The notes beneath the pieces are model-generated. The model was not told where the DNA came from. It worked only from the letters and a program-made list of their open reading frames with translations, and did not search any database. Below, in pieces: positions 10,101-18,359 of a DNA stretch of 64,000 nucleotides (the first letter of the stretch is position 1; each line of letters starts with the position of its first letter). Made by a program: the position numbers and the translations under genes. Origin of the DNA: Methanobacterium sp. (GTDB lineage: Archaea > Methanobacteriota > Methanobacteria > Methanobacteriales > Methanobacteriaceae); assembly GCA_016222945.1 (NCBI GenBank), contig JACRPY010000006.1:334787-398786 (forward strand), in the 5' to 3' direction.

Positions 10101-13100
10101 CATTAACTTATCTAAAACAATATTAATGCTTCTAATAAATGTCTCTATTAAATATTCAGAATAAAGGGCGTCATTATACTGTGAAAATATATTAAAGCTC
10201 TCACCAGTATCTACAATGTTAACACTTAACTTAAATTTCAGTGCTTCGTATTCTAAGCTTTCACGTTCTACAGTACGGCCATTAATGGTTATATCTTCAA
10301 TAATTTTTCCATGATAGGCATATAAAAAGTCAGGGAACATGTCATATTTATCAGAAATCTTTGTAAATGGATAACATTCATATTTTAGTACATCTAACCA
10401 GATATTTTCCACATAAGCAAAATAATCTGTTGCCTGCATATCACTATTTATATTTAAAGGAACAGGCAATGTTTTTACCATCATAGCAAGACTATTTTGA
10501 AATTGTGGATTACCTCTACCATTAGAAATTGTAGAAATCAGAATATCTTTATGATATACAAATTTACTCAATGTAAATACAGTTGCTGCTAAAAATAGAT
10601 TATTAGGAGTAATTGCATTATCTTTACAGAAATTTTCAACCATTTGTTTATCTAAAGAAACACTATACTCTCCTAATTCGCCATCTTCTTCTTTTCCAGT
10701 TAAATCTGGAGTAATAATTGTTGCACTATCATAATTAGGGATTCTATTTGCAAAATATGATTCTGCTTCGCGATATAACTCACTATTTTCAACTGCAAGC
10801 TCCTCTAAGCTAAAATCAAAACCATTATACTCCTCGTTGTCTACAATTCCGCCATCATATATACTTGCAAGATCATTAAAGAGGATATTCAAAGAAGTAC
10901 CATCCACAATTATATGGTGGAAATCAGATAACAAACAGATTTCATGGGGACTTTCATAAATTTCAAACCTGAATAAAGGCCCATCAAATAAAGAGAATGG
11001 TTTTATAAAGTCTTTTATAACTGCATCATTAACTATTCCTTCTTTAATGTTTACATTGGCCTTAAAGTCGTCACGCCGTTCTTGATATATTTCACCCTCT
11101 CTCATAACAAACCTTGTTTTAATATAGGGATGTTTCTCAATAACGTCTAATATGGCAGTTTTTAGTTTCAGAGGGTCGATATCTTTCTTGAAACGTATAC
11201 ATTTAGGAAGATTATAGGTTAATTTCTCCGGATTTTTAACACAATCGAAGTATACACCTAACTGATTTTGAGTTAAAGGATAGAAATCCTGTATCGCGTA
11301 GTGTTTTTTGCTAACGCTGGATGATGCTGAAACTTCATTTGCAATTTCCCGTATAGTTCTAGCCCTCATAATGTTGGTTACATTAACATTAACGCCAAAT
11401 TTCTTTGAAATCTTGGCAACTAACTTTAAAACAGATAAAGAAGTAAGACCTAACTGGAACAAGTCTGTTATTACACCAAAATCAGTTGTATCTAAAATCT
11501 CAGAACACATATCAAAAATATCTTTTTCTAAATCAGTTTCAGGAGATATAATTTCATCAAGCCCATAATCATCCATTTCAGGGGCAGGGAAATTCATTAA
11601 ATCTGCCTTTCCATTAGGAGTCATAGGGAAAGCATCCATTCTAACAAAATAGGATGGGACCATATATGAAGGTAGTGTATCTATAAGATTATTCCTTAAA
11701 TCATTAATATCAATTTCATCATCCTCAATAAAGTAAGCACATAAATGTTCAGTATCCTTCACATTTTTAACCAATACAATCACGGATTTAATTCCATTGT
11801 ACTCTGTGATGGCGTTTTCAATTTCACCAAGCTCAATTCTTAAACCCCTAAGCTTAATCTGGTTATCCATACGACCTAAAACATATAATTCACCAGTACT
11901 ATCCCTTTTTGCCAAGTCCCCAGTGTTATAATAACGAAGACCATTATACATGATAAAACGCTCTTTAGTTAGCTCCTCTCTATTCCAGTAACCTCTGGCA
12001 ACACCTGCACCAGCTACATAAAGCTCACCTACAACATTATAAGGCAAAGGATTAGCATCCATGTCCATAACTCTATCAGTAACATTTAAGAGAGGAACAC
12101 CAGCAGAAATATCGTCACTGGTTATGAGTTTCCCGTGGGATGCAATTGTAATTTCAGTTGGACCATAGGAATTGTAAATTTCAGCATCAGTGTACTTTGA
12201 AAGGGTGTTATAGAGCTGTGGAGGGAAGCCTTCTCCCCCTACAATTATCACATTGCATCGGGGAACTGTTTTTTGTATTTCCTCAATTTCTAAGTACTGT
12301 AATAATCTGGTTGGCGTTGCCCCAAATGCATCTGCATCAGTTTTATCAAATAGCTTTACAAGCTCTAAAGGATTAATAGACTGTTCTTCATTGGCAAAAA
12401 CAACAGGCATACCATTGGTAATTGTTGCAAAAATCTCACGTAAAAATACAATAAATGAAACAGTAGATATTGAAATCATCTTATTTGATTTAGTTAATAA
12501 AGCATGGATTGGAATGTTTTCAGGGTGTGGAGACACGTAATTGGTGATACCTCCATGAGTTAACATTACTCCTTTAGGTTTTCCAGTAGAACCAGAAGTA
12601 TAAATGAGATAACACAAGCTTTCAGGAGTTAATTCGGGGTTTGGATTCTCCTCGTTGTCTTCCTGGAGTAACTCATCAACATCTAATGCATTAGGCATAT
12701 CTGCCTTTGTTATAATATATTTTGCATCACTATCTTCTAAAACATGCTTAATTCTTTCTTCAGGGTATTCTGGGTCAACAGGAATAAAAGCACAACCTGC
12801 CTTTATAATACCAAGCACAGCAGCAATAAGACGGCTGTCACGTTTTAACATAAACAATATTCTGTCTTCAACTTCCACGCCACGATTAATCAAGGCGTTA
12901 GCTATACGATTAGCTTTTCTATTTAACTCATCATAAGTAAACTCGCCATCTTCAGCAATTAAAGCAATTTCATCCTTACTTTGCTCTACTTGCTTTTCAA
13001 AAAGCTTATTTAGTAATGGTTCTTCCACAGGGTTCATCTTGAACTCTTTTTCTTTTCCATCATCTTCTAAAATAGAAATATCTTTTAGTCGCGCCTCAGG

Positions 13101-14987
13101 ATTTTCCATTAACTTAAATAACAGAGTGTTAATGCTTTCTGTGAATGTATCCATTAGTTCTTTAGAGTAGAACGCATCATTATAATTGGAAATTATTTTA
13201 AACTCATTATCATCATTATTATCTTCAATACAAACAGTGAGTTTAGGTGGTTTGAAATGCCCTTGATTTATATTGCCTGATAAGCCGTAGACATATAAAA
13301 ATTCAGGTAAAATATAATTTAAACTTGAAATCCGGGTAAAAGGATAATAATCATAATCTAAAACATCCAGAAGAGAATCCTGCAGGCTTGTTAAATAATC
13401 ATTCACAGTTTTATCAGTATCAATATTTACACCAAAAGGTAATTCCTGACCTATATGAAGGTTATTAGAGATAATGCCAATTAAAATATCTTTATTAAAC
13501 ACAAATTTAGCTAAAGCAAACAGTGTAGCTCCTAAAAACAGGTTGTTAGGAGTAATTACATTATCTTTACAGAAATTTTCTATATTTGATTTATCAAGAG
13601 AGATAGAACTCTCCTTCAAGACTCCCTCTTCTTCTTTTTTATCTTTAATGTCTGATGAGATGGCTGTTGCACCATCACTGTTTTGCATCATGTTTTTGAA
13701 ATATGTAGAAGCATCATAGAATTCGCTTGTTTCTATTTCAAACTCATCACAGGTCTTATCAGGATTATCTGCAATATCATACAGCAATTTTTCAATATTA
13801 TCTACCATATGCGTGATTTGAGCATCGGAAAAACAGTCTTTGTTATATTCAACCAGTAAAAGCTGTAAACCATCTTTATCTTTTAGGGATGGATTTACAC
13901 GGATATGAAAAGGAAATTCGCTTTTAGAGTTATTAATCAGGTATTCTACATTTGCATCTGTGGAATTGGATACCATAGAATACATGGAAAGCATTGCAGG
14001 ATCTATGCCTTTTTGCTGTAATTTTGCACTGTACATATTAAAAGATAACTTACCATGGGTCAGACCAGCTTTTAGCACCGATTTTGTGTATAATAAGACA
14101 TCTTTAAATGTTCTGTTTTTATCATAGTCCAATTTAAGAGGCATCATATTTACAAACATGCCTAACATATCATGGATTTTTTCTCCAAAATCCCTACCAT
14201 GGTATACGCTGTTCCAGACCATTTCATCGCTGCAGTTACTTTTTGCAAAGTATAATGATACAGCAGATAATGCTAATACAAATGTAGATATCCTTACACC
14301 ATTAACTGAGGATAATTCCTTTAATTTATCGCGTAATTCTGGTTTTAGATGGAAATAATTTCTTTTAATGCTTAGATCATCAGATGAATACCAATCCTTT
14401 GAATATCCATCTAAATTAGAAAGCCAAAATTCTTCATCCGCTTTAGCTTCTTCGCTTTTAAGGTATTCTTTTTCTTTTTTAACATATACTTCGTATGAAA
14501 TATCGGATGGTTTGTATTTTTCTCCTTTTTTTAAGGCTGATACACAATCTGTGAGGTTATTTGCAAAAATATTTACAGAAGTTCCATCAATGATTAGATG
14601 ATGTGCACGACCAAGCACAATAAGTTCTTTTCTTGTTTTAATGAGTAAAAACTTGTAAAGGGATGCATCAAAGATTTCCTTAAAAGGCGTTAGTGAAAAG
14701 GATTTTATAAAATCATTAATTTCATCTTCACTCTTATCCTGCATATCTAAATATGAAAATAAATCCCTATCATCAGCATAATACTGCATAAAATTCATAT
14801 CTTCATCTTTGGTTATGCGCAGGCGAAGATTTCCACCTATGCAGGTATCTAAAGCTTTTTTTACATATTCTTCATCAAAAAGTGGAAATTTAGATTTAAA
14901 TGGAACAATATAAGCTTCATTACCAGGGTTACTAATCTCTGTTATAATAGTCCTTTTTTGTGCATTTGATAAATCAAAGAAATCCAT
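7128..14987 (-). CDS. two-module nonribosomal peptide synthetase with terminal reductase
   Basis: This 2,619-residue cytoplasmic enzyme should assemble a short peptide on carrier domains and release it reductively. Domains: condensation C1 1-425 (HHLIIDG at 129); an extra C-domain C-terminal lobe 426-645 with no HHxxxDG; adenylation A1 653-1135 (YTSGSTGKPKG at 796, YGPTE at 941, Lys1127); carrier T1 (LGLTSL, Ser1183); C2 1229-1645 (HHIIVDG at 1357); A2 1655-2135 (YGPTE at 1942, Lys2128); T2 (LGGTSL, Ser2181); reductase 2253-2619 (TGATGFLG at 2260, YLSSK at 2418). Read against the GrsA pocket, A1 gives I-V-R-G-I-G-S-I-A-K and A2 gives D-L-H-S-T-A-V-I-S-K; A1 lacks the usual Asp235. A leading C domain suggests an acyl starter or a donor in trans. 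Release would give an aldehyde or alcohol. AAAGGAG precedes the ATG. The product is not predictable from sequence alone. Confidence 0.93.
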   Translation of the reverse strand: MDFFDLSNAQKRTIITEISNPGNEAYIVPFKSKFPLFDEEYVKKALDTCIGGNLRLRITKDEDMNFMQYYADDRDLFSYLDMQDKSEDEINDFIKSFSLTPFKEIFDASLYKFLLIKTRKELIVLGRAHHLIIDGTSVNIFANNLTDCVSALKKGEKYKPSDISYEVYVKKEKEYLKSEEAKADEEFWLSNLDGYSKDWYSSDDLSIKRNYFHLKPELRDKLKELSSVNGVRISTFVLALSAVSLYFAKSNCSDEMVWNSVYHGRDFGEKIHDMLGMFVNMMPLKLDYDKNRTFKDVLLYTKSVLKAGLTHGKLSFNMYSAKLQQKGIDPAMLSMYSMVSNSTDANVEYLINNSKSEFPFHIRVNPSLKDKDGLQLLLVEYNKDCFSDAQITHMVDNIEKLLYDIADNPDKTCDEFEIETSEFYDASTYFKNMMQNSDGATAISSDIKDKKEEEGVLKESSISLDKSNIENFCKDNVITPNNLFLGATLFALAKFVFNKDILIGIISNNLHIGQELPFGVNIDTDKTVNDYLTSLQDSLLDVLDYDYYPFTRISSLNYILPEFLYVYGLSGNINQGHFKPPKLTVCIEDNNDDNEFKIISNYNDAFYSKELMDTFTESINTLLFKLMENPEARLKDISILEDDGKEKEFKMNPVEEPLLNKLFEKQVEQSKDEIALIAEDGEFTYDELNRKANRIANALINRGVEVEDRILFMLKRDSRLIAAVLGIIKAGCAFIPVDPEYPEERIKHVLEDSDAKYIITKADMPNALDVDELLQEDNEENPNPELTPESLCYLIYTSGSTGKPKGVMLTHGGITNYVSPHPENIPIHALLTKSNKMISISTVSFIVFLREIFATITNGMPVVFANEEQSINPLELVKLFDKTDADAFGATPTRLLQYLEIEEIQKTVPRCNVIIVGGEGFPPQLYNTLSKYTDAEIYNSYGPTEITIASHGKLITSDDISAGVPLLNVTDRVMDMDANPLPYNVVGELYVAGAGVARGYWNREELTKERFIMYNGLRYYNTGDLAKRDSTGELYVLGRMDNQIKLRGLRIELGEIENAITEYNGIKSVIVLVKNVKDTEHLCAYFIEDDEIDINDLRNNLIDTLPSYMVPSYFVRMDAFPMTPNGKADLMNFPAPEMDDYGLDEIISPETDLEKDIFDMCSEILDTTDFGVITDLFQLGLTSLSVLKLVAKISKKFGVNVNVTNIMRARTIREIANEVSASSSVSKKHYAIQDFYPLTQNQLGVYFDCVKNPEKLTYNLPKCIRFKKDIDPLKLKTAILDVIEKHPYIKTRFVMREGEIYQERRDDFKANVNIKEGIVNDAVIKDFIKPFSLFDGPLFRFEIYESPHEICLLSDFHHIIVDGTSLNILFNDLASIYDGGIVDNEEYNGFDFSLEELAVENSELYREAESYFANRIPNYDSATIITPDLTGKEEDGELGEYSVSLDKQMVENFCKDNAITPNNLFLAATVFTLSKFVYHKDILISTISNGRGNPQFQNSLAMMVKTLPVPLNINSDMQATDYFAYVENIWLDVLKYECYPFTKISDKYDMFPDFLYAYHGKIIEDITINGRTVERESLEYEALKFKLSVNIVDTGESFNIFSQYNDALYSEYLIETFIRSINIVLDKLMENPKALIKDISIIDKEDAEDFKINPVEEQLLNKVFEKQAELHKNEIALIAEDGEFTYDELNKKANRIANALIKLGVNVEDRIMFMLKRDSRLIATILGIMKAGCAFIPVDPEFPEDRIEYVLEDSNAKYIITKADIPNALDIDELLQEENEENPNPELSPENLCYLIYTSGSTGNPKGVMLTHDNITNYVSPDPENCYAHAFVNKVDKIISIATVSFDLFLHEAFIPLMNGVTLVFANEEEANNPLELIKLFKRTNADSFSATPSRMLQYLEIDGISDVLADCTVITVAGEKYPLQLHKMLQNCTDGEIYNVYGPTETTISCNTKHVPDDNITVGKPLLNVAERVMDMDSNPLPSGVVGELYVAGVGVSRGYWNKDELTDKSFVMIDGRSYYRTGDFAKKEKNGEYSILGRLDNQIKLRGLRIEIGEIENAISEYNGVKSVVVVVKQVQSNDHLCAYFTGDHEISVDGLRDELKKRLTKYMVPTIFMQIDELPQTPNGKTDVKALPEPVLAEKDYVAPENDVEEFFAEIFQEILSMPKIGATDNFFDLGGTSLLVTKITIEAMNEGYEIKYGDVFAHPTPRDLANFITGAEESAEEHEDYSYDSINEILEKNTIENFVNGEKEELGNVLLTGATGFLGIHVLHDFLENETGSIYCMLRKGRRTTPEERLKTLLFYYFSKNYEELFGLRIHIIEGDITNKSDFEKSLPLPIDTVINCAANVKHFASGTQIEDINIGGVVNGVEFCMQKGCKFIQVSTTSVAGESVDNFPPLDTIFDEQTLYVGQALDNKYLSSKFKAERVVLEAVSNGLNGKIMRAGNLMARQSDSEFQINFETNGFINRLKAYGAIGKVPYSTLGGEVELTPIDSTARAILTLARTPKECTLFHTYNNHNIYIADIIEIMNSVGLDIEGAEEDEFKIAFAEAMEDESKQEAISGLVTAVGMGKGKGRALVSVVNNYTIQILYRLGYKWPLISDEYLVMFIQYLKEMNFFN

Positions 14988-15003
14988 ATATGTCCAACTC
15001 CTT

Positions 15004-15669
15004 TTATGCAGTTTCTCCTATTTTTTCATGATTTACGTTTTCAATATCCTCTAGATTTATTAAAATAGGTTCAGTGATCTTGTTTTTTGAGCATATGCCC
15101 AGCATGTATTCTCCACCACAAACATTCCATAATCCCAATTTAACTGTATTATCCTTATGTATAAGTTTTATTTCATCATCAATTTCAATAGAAAATTCAT
15201 CAAGGGGAAGATGAAATCCTAAGCCTGTCATTTTCATATAACTCTCTTTTAAGACCCATAAACTAAAAAAAGCTTCTTTTTTGTTGCTGTTATTTAAAAT
15301 ATATTCATATTCGCTTCCAAAAAAATAACGCTCGGCCACATTTAAATCTACTTCATCAACGTATTCAATATCCACACCAACAGGAGAATTACTAACTGCA
15401 CAGGCCACATATTCCTCTGAATGAGACAGGTTAAAATGAATATCAGAATAATTTTTTAAATAGGGCTTACTATATTTATCCACGTCAAATATTGGATCAT
15501 AGATGCCCATTTCACCTAATGCATGGTTTAGGAGAATTTCCACACCAAGAGATAATTGTTTGTCTTTTTGGTGGAAATACCTATCGGCCTTTTTTAGCCT
15601 CTCGGAGGATACAGAACCCTGCAATTTGTTGAAATCAAGCTTGGATACGTCCATGTAGTATAACAACAT
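15004..15669 (-). CDS. Sfp-type 4'-phosphopantetheinyl transferase
   Basis: This 221-residue enzyme should attach the phosphopantetheine arm of CoA to the two carrier-domain serines of the NRPS that follows 16 bases downstream. The family motifs are VGVDIEYVDEV in the middle, whose acidic residues bind Mg, and FFSLWVLKESYMKMTGLG further on, with the WxxKEAxxK-type helix. HFNLSHSEEYVACAV is the third conserved block. I chose the ATG at 15669; an in-frame GTG at 15678 is also possible and no clear ribosome-binding site separates them. A TATA-like box about 27 bases upstream of 15678 suggests a very short or absent leader. It is the first gene of the biosynthetic operon. Confidence 0.92.
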   Translation of the reverse strand: MLLYYMDVSKLDFNKLQGSVSSERLKKADRYFHQKDKQLSLGVEILLNHALGEMGIYDPIFDVDKYSKPYLKNYSDIHFNLSHSEEYVACAVSNSPVGVDIEYVDEVDLNVAERYFFGSEYEYILNNSNKKEAFFSLWVLKESYMKMTGLGFHLPLDEFSIEIDDEIKLIHKDNTVKLGLWNVCGGEYMLGICSKNKITEPILINLEDIENVNHEKIGETA

Positions 15670-15700
15670 TTTATTCACAATCAGAATATGCCTATCAACG

Positions 15701-15708
15701 TATATATA
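15701..15708 (-). promoter_or_regulatory. TATA box for the NRPS operon
   Basis: Read on the minus strand, the element AGTATATATACG covers these bases. It lies 23-30 bases before the GTG at 15678 and 32-39 before the ATG at 15669, the normal TATA-to-start spacing in archaea. No other strong TATA box lies between it and the first gene. It probably drives the 13-kb unit from the phosphopantetheinyl transferase to the phosphatase. Confidence 0.5.
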
Positions 15709-15916
15709 CTTGATTTATGTAATATTGTCAGTTAATACTGTTGGGGTATTATGTCTTCTGTAATTTTAAAAAAAGAATATTTGTGTTTTTAATGGGTTTA
15801 AAAAAGATTTAGTTGTTAAGACGGTTTTCAAGTGCTGCCTTATAGGAAAGCTTATATTATTTTCAATCAATTTATTATTAGATATCTAAATAAATATTAT
15901 TCTAAGATGTGATTAA

Positions 15917-16693
15917 ATGGAATATCAAGAAAATATTGTTGCATATATAGATTTTTTAGGAGTATCCAGCGATTTAATGTCCGTTGAACATGATATGAGT
16001 CATCTTATGGGTAAAAAGATCATGTTTGACGCTATTCGAAATTTAATTACAGACACTATTAGGGAAGTTATAGGGGATAGTATAACTCTTTATTGGATGT
16101 CAGACTCCTTAATTTTGTCTTCTCCTTTATTGTTTAGCATTGAAGAACCGTTAGAAGAAAAAATAAAATATATTGAAGATACTTTTTATAAAATATCTGT
16201 AGGTGCAGGTATTTGCCAATGTATATCTGCATGTCAAATATATTTTGCTAGAGGAGGCATAGCTATGGGTCCAATGATCTCAAGTAAGGTTAGCGAGGAG
16301 CCATTTGGAACGGGTTTAGTTAGGGCTACTGAACTAGAGAAAGAACTAGCTGATTTTCCAAGAATAATATCATCTGCTATACTTAGCCCTTTTGCATTGA
16401 AATTAAAAAATCCAATTAATGATATGAAAATGTATGTATTTGATATTAATTTACCTTTTATTGATTATTTATCGTTTGCTGAATATGCACATGGTGAAGG
16501 AGTAGATAGGGGCGATGGTCCTGTTAGATTAATGTTAGCTGGCCATGCTGAAGGAGTACATGATTTAGTGATTAAGTCAAAAAAGAATCCAACTCTTCGC
16601 GGGAAAGCAAAATGGCTTTTAACTTATCATAATCTACATATTGAAAAACGTGGGGGTTTCAGCGATCTTATAGTTGATCTAACAATAGATTAA
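15917..16693 (+). CDS. class III nucleotide-cyclase-like protein, probably degenerate
   Basis: This 258-residue soluble protein shows the layout of a class III adenylyl/guanylyl cyclase domain: YIDFLGVSS at 10-18 with Asp12, MSDSLIL at 61-67 with Asp63 (the usual spacing of the two metal-binding aspartates), RGGIAMG at 112-118 like the RIGIHTG block, and FGTGLVRATELE at 130-141 like the GDAVNLAARLE block. In that last block the Asn and Arg that stabilise the transition state appear replaced by Val and Glu. It may therefore be inactive or use another substrate. Related YIDFLGF hypothetical proteins are widespread. It stands alone; the next gene on the same strand begins 240 bases later. The cyclase relation is my inference from motifs. 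Confidence 0.6.
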   Translation: MEYQENIVAYIDFLGVSSDLMSVEHDMSHLMGKKIMFDAIRNLITDTIREVIGDSITLYWMSDSLILSSPLLFSIEEPLEEKIKYIEDTFYKISVGAGICQCISACQIYFARGGIAMGPMISSKVSEEPFGTGLVRATELEKELADFPRIISSAILSPFALKLKNPINDMKMYVFDINLPFIDYLSFAEYAHGEGVDRGDGPVRLMLAGHAEGVHDLVIKSKKNPTLRGKAKWLLTYHNLHIEKRGGFSDLIVDLTID

Positions 16694-16765
16694 TACATTT
16701 TAATATTTTGAATTAACGAACAATATTAGAATTTAAAAAATTTTTATGAAGTAAATTTAATCTAA

Positions 16766-16891
16766 TCACATGTTCTCATATAAAACAACGATTAACCCTA
16801 CTAAAATTAAACCAATGCCCAAAATTTGAAATCCCCTACTATCTTTTTTGTGAAAATTATTTATGTAAGTTATAACTATACTTAATTTGGC
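16766..16891 (-). pseudogene. C-terminal remnant of a multi-helix transporter (DMT/EamA-like)
   Basis: Between two plus-strand genes, the minus strand keeps 41 open codons ending in TGA. They have no ATG, GTG or TTG near the beginning and an in-frame TAA just before them. The translation ends with RGFQILGIGLILVGLIV followed by VLYENM, which looks like the last membrane helix and tail of a drug/metabolite transporter. With no start codon, it is best read as a decayed gene end. The family assignment is tentative. Confidence 0.4.
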
Positions 16892-16933
16892 TTATAGAAA
16901 GCTTTTATGCTTTATTTTAAGGAGGAGAGAAAA

Positions 16934-18346
16934 ATGGCGAAATTCTGTCCAGGTTGCGGTAATGAAAATAAAGATGCTTCCAAATTCTGCGAAAATTGTG
17001 GATATGATTTAGGTAGCTTAGAAAAAGCACCTATTGAGGAAACTAAAGTTGAAATTAAATCAGAAAAAACAGTTGTAAGTGAAACGGAAAGTCATGGAAA
17101 AGTTAGAGAGCTTATTGGAAAGCTTGAAGATCCAAATCCTCAAGTAAGGTTTAATTCTGCCTTGGAACTTGGAGTTGTTGGTGGAAGTGGGCTTGATCTT
17201 TTACACGAGGCTTTAATTAGTGAAAGTCTTTATACACGTTGGGGGGCTGCTTATGCACTGGGAGGCGTTAAAAGCCCTGAATCTATTCCTTATCTTATAG
17301 ATGCACTTAGAAAAAATGATCATGAAACCAATATCAATATTGTGAAGTGGATACTTCATGCAATGGGTGAGATTGGGGGTGAGGAGGTTATAGACCCACT
17401 GCTTGAGGTAATAGATAAAAAAGTAAAACTTGATTATGATTATAGTGTTCAGGGATGGACTACACGTGTTTTAGGTTATGTTGGAAATGAAAGAGTCATT
17501 AATATATTGAAAAATAAGATACAACGTGACTGGAGAAGATATGTATGGCTACGTGCTGAGGGAAGATGGGCTATTGGAAAAATTGAGGATAAACTTCAAG
17601 ATAAAAGGATGGAACCAGGTTCAAAAATTCAATATGCTAATTCAGATTTTAAATCATTAAATCTAACTCCCGGTGAGACTAAACTCCTTAGATCCTATAA
17701 TCTTAGGGATAAAGATGATGTTGGAGAGATGATGATGAGTTATACGCTCCTTGATCTAATTATAAGGGGGGTTTTGACCACTGAACAGCATATCAAATTA
17801 AAGAATGTAAGAAAAATTATTGGAAAATCATATACATCGCTGGTGGAGAGCTGTGTTATCAAGCAAGGAGATAATTTTGAAAGTACAAATCTAAATCCAC
17901 TTGAAAAGGAAGTTGTTTCCTATGTAAAAAAAGATAAAGGAGTCACTTTTGAAAAATTTGCAGTTATCATGGATAATGATAGGATAGGAAAAAATTTCAG
18001 GAATAAATTTGTTAAATACCTTGTAAATGAAGGTTACTTTAAGGGCGGCTTTTCTGGAATGATGGGTGCCAGTTTAACTGATAAAGGCAAAGAAACACTG
18101 AATATCGTGAATGAAGCATTATATGAAGGAAATGATCTTAGAATTTGGCTTAAATACAATCCAGAAATGGCTTATGAATATTTAGATAATATGGGAGGGA
18201 ATGTCCTTTTTAAAAGGCATTGCCTTACTAATCATGAAGATATTCCTATACTAACACGAAAACTTTTTGAAGCTAAAAATCATCAAGAAATATTATATTG
18301 CTATTACTGGCTTTTAGAAGGTCCAAATACAGATCTAACTCCATAA
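16934..18346 (+). CDS. zinc-ribbon protein with HEAT/PBS-lyase repeats
   Basis: This 470-residue protein begins with a double-CxxC zinc ribbon (CPGCGNENKDASKFCENCG, residues 4-23). A short linker follows, then HEAT-like repeats of the PBS-lyase type from about 60 to 225, for example PQVRFNSALELG, TRWGAAYALGGVKSPESIPYL and ILHAMGEIGGEEVIDPLLEV. The C-terminal 240 residues are helical and not recognised. Such proteins are usually protein-binding scaffolds. An in-frame ATG at 16907 exists, but a strong GGAGGAGAG site sits after it and 7 bases before the ATG at 16934, so I use the latter. No membrane segment. The partner is unknown. Confidence 0.8.
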   Translation: MAKFCPGCGNENKDASKFCENCGYDLGSLEKAPIEETKVEIKSEKTVVSETESHGKVRELIGKLEDPNPQVRFNSALELGVVGGSGLDLLHEALISESLYTRWGAAYALGGVKSPESIPYLIDALRKNDHETNINIVKWILHAMGEIGGEEVIDPLLEVIDKKVKLDYDYSVQGWTTRVLGYVGNERVINILKNKIQRDWRRYVWLRAEGRWAIGKIEDKLQDKRMEPGSKIQYANSDFKSLNLTPGETKLLRSYNLRDKDDVGEMMMSYTLLDLIIRGVLTTEQHIKLKNVRKIIGKSYTSLVESCVIKQGDNFESTNLNPLEKEVVSYVKKDKGVTFEKFAVIMDNDRIGKNFRNKFVKYLVNEGYFKGGFSGMMGASLTDKGKETLNIVNEALYEGNDLRIWLKYNPEMAYEYLDNMGGNVLFKRHCLTNHEDIPILTRKLFEAKNHQEILYCYYWLLEGPNTDLTP

Positions 18347-18359
18347 TTTCTTTATTTTT

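Noticed and set aside
7564..13719. Several open frames of 70-134 codons on the plus strand inside the NRPS gene
   Set aside because: They are antisense to a clearly coding NRPS, lack ribosome-binding sites and show no family motifs.
16907..16933. Upstream ATG for the zinc-ribbon HEAT protein
   Set aside because: The ribosome-binding site lies inside that extension.
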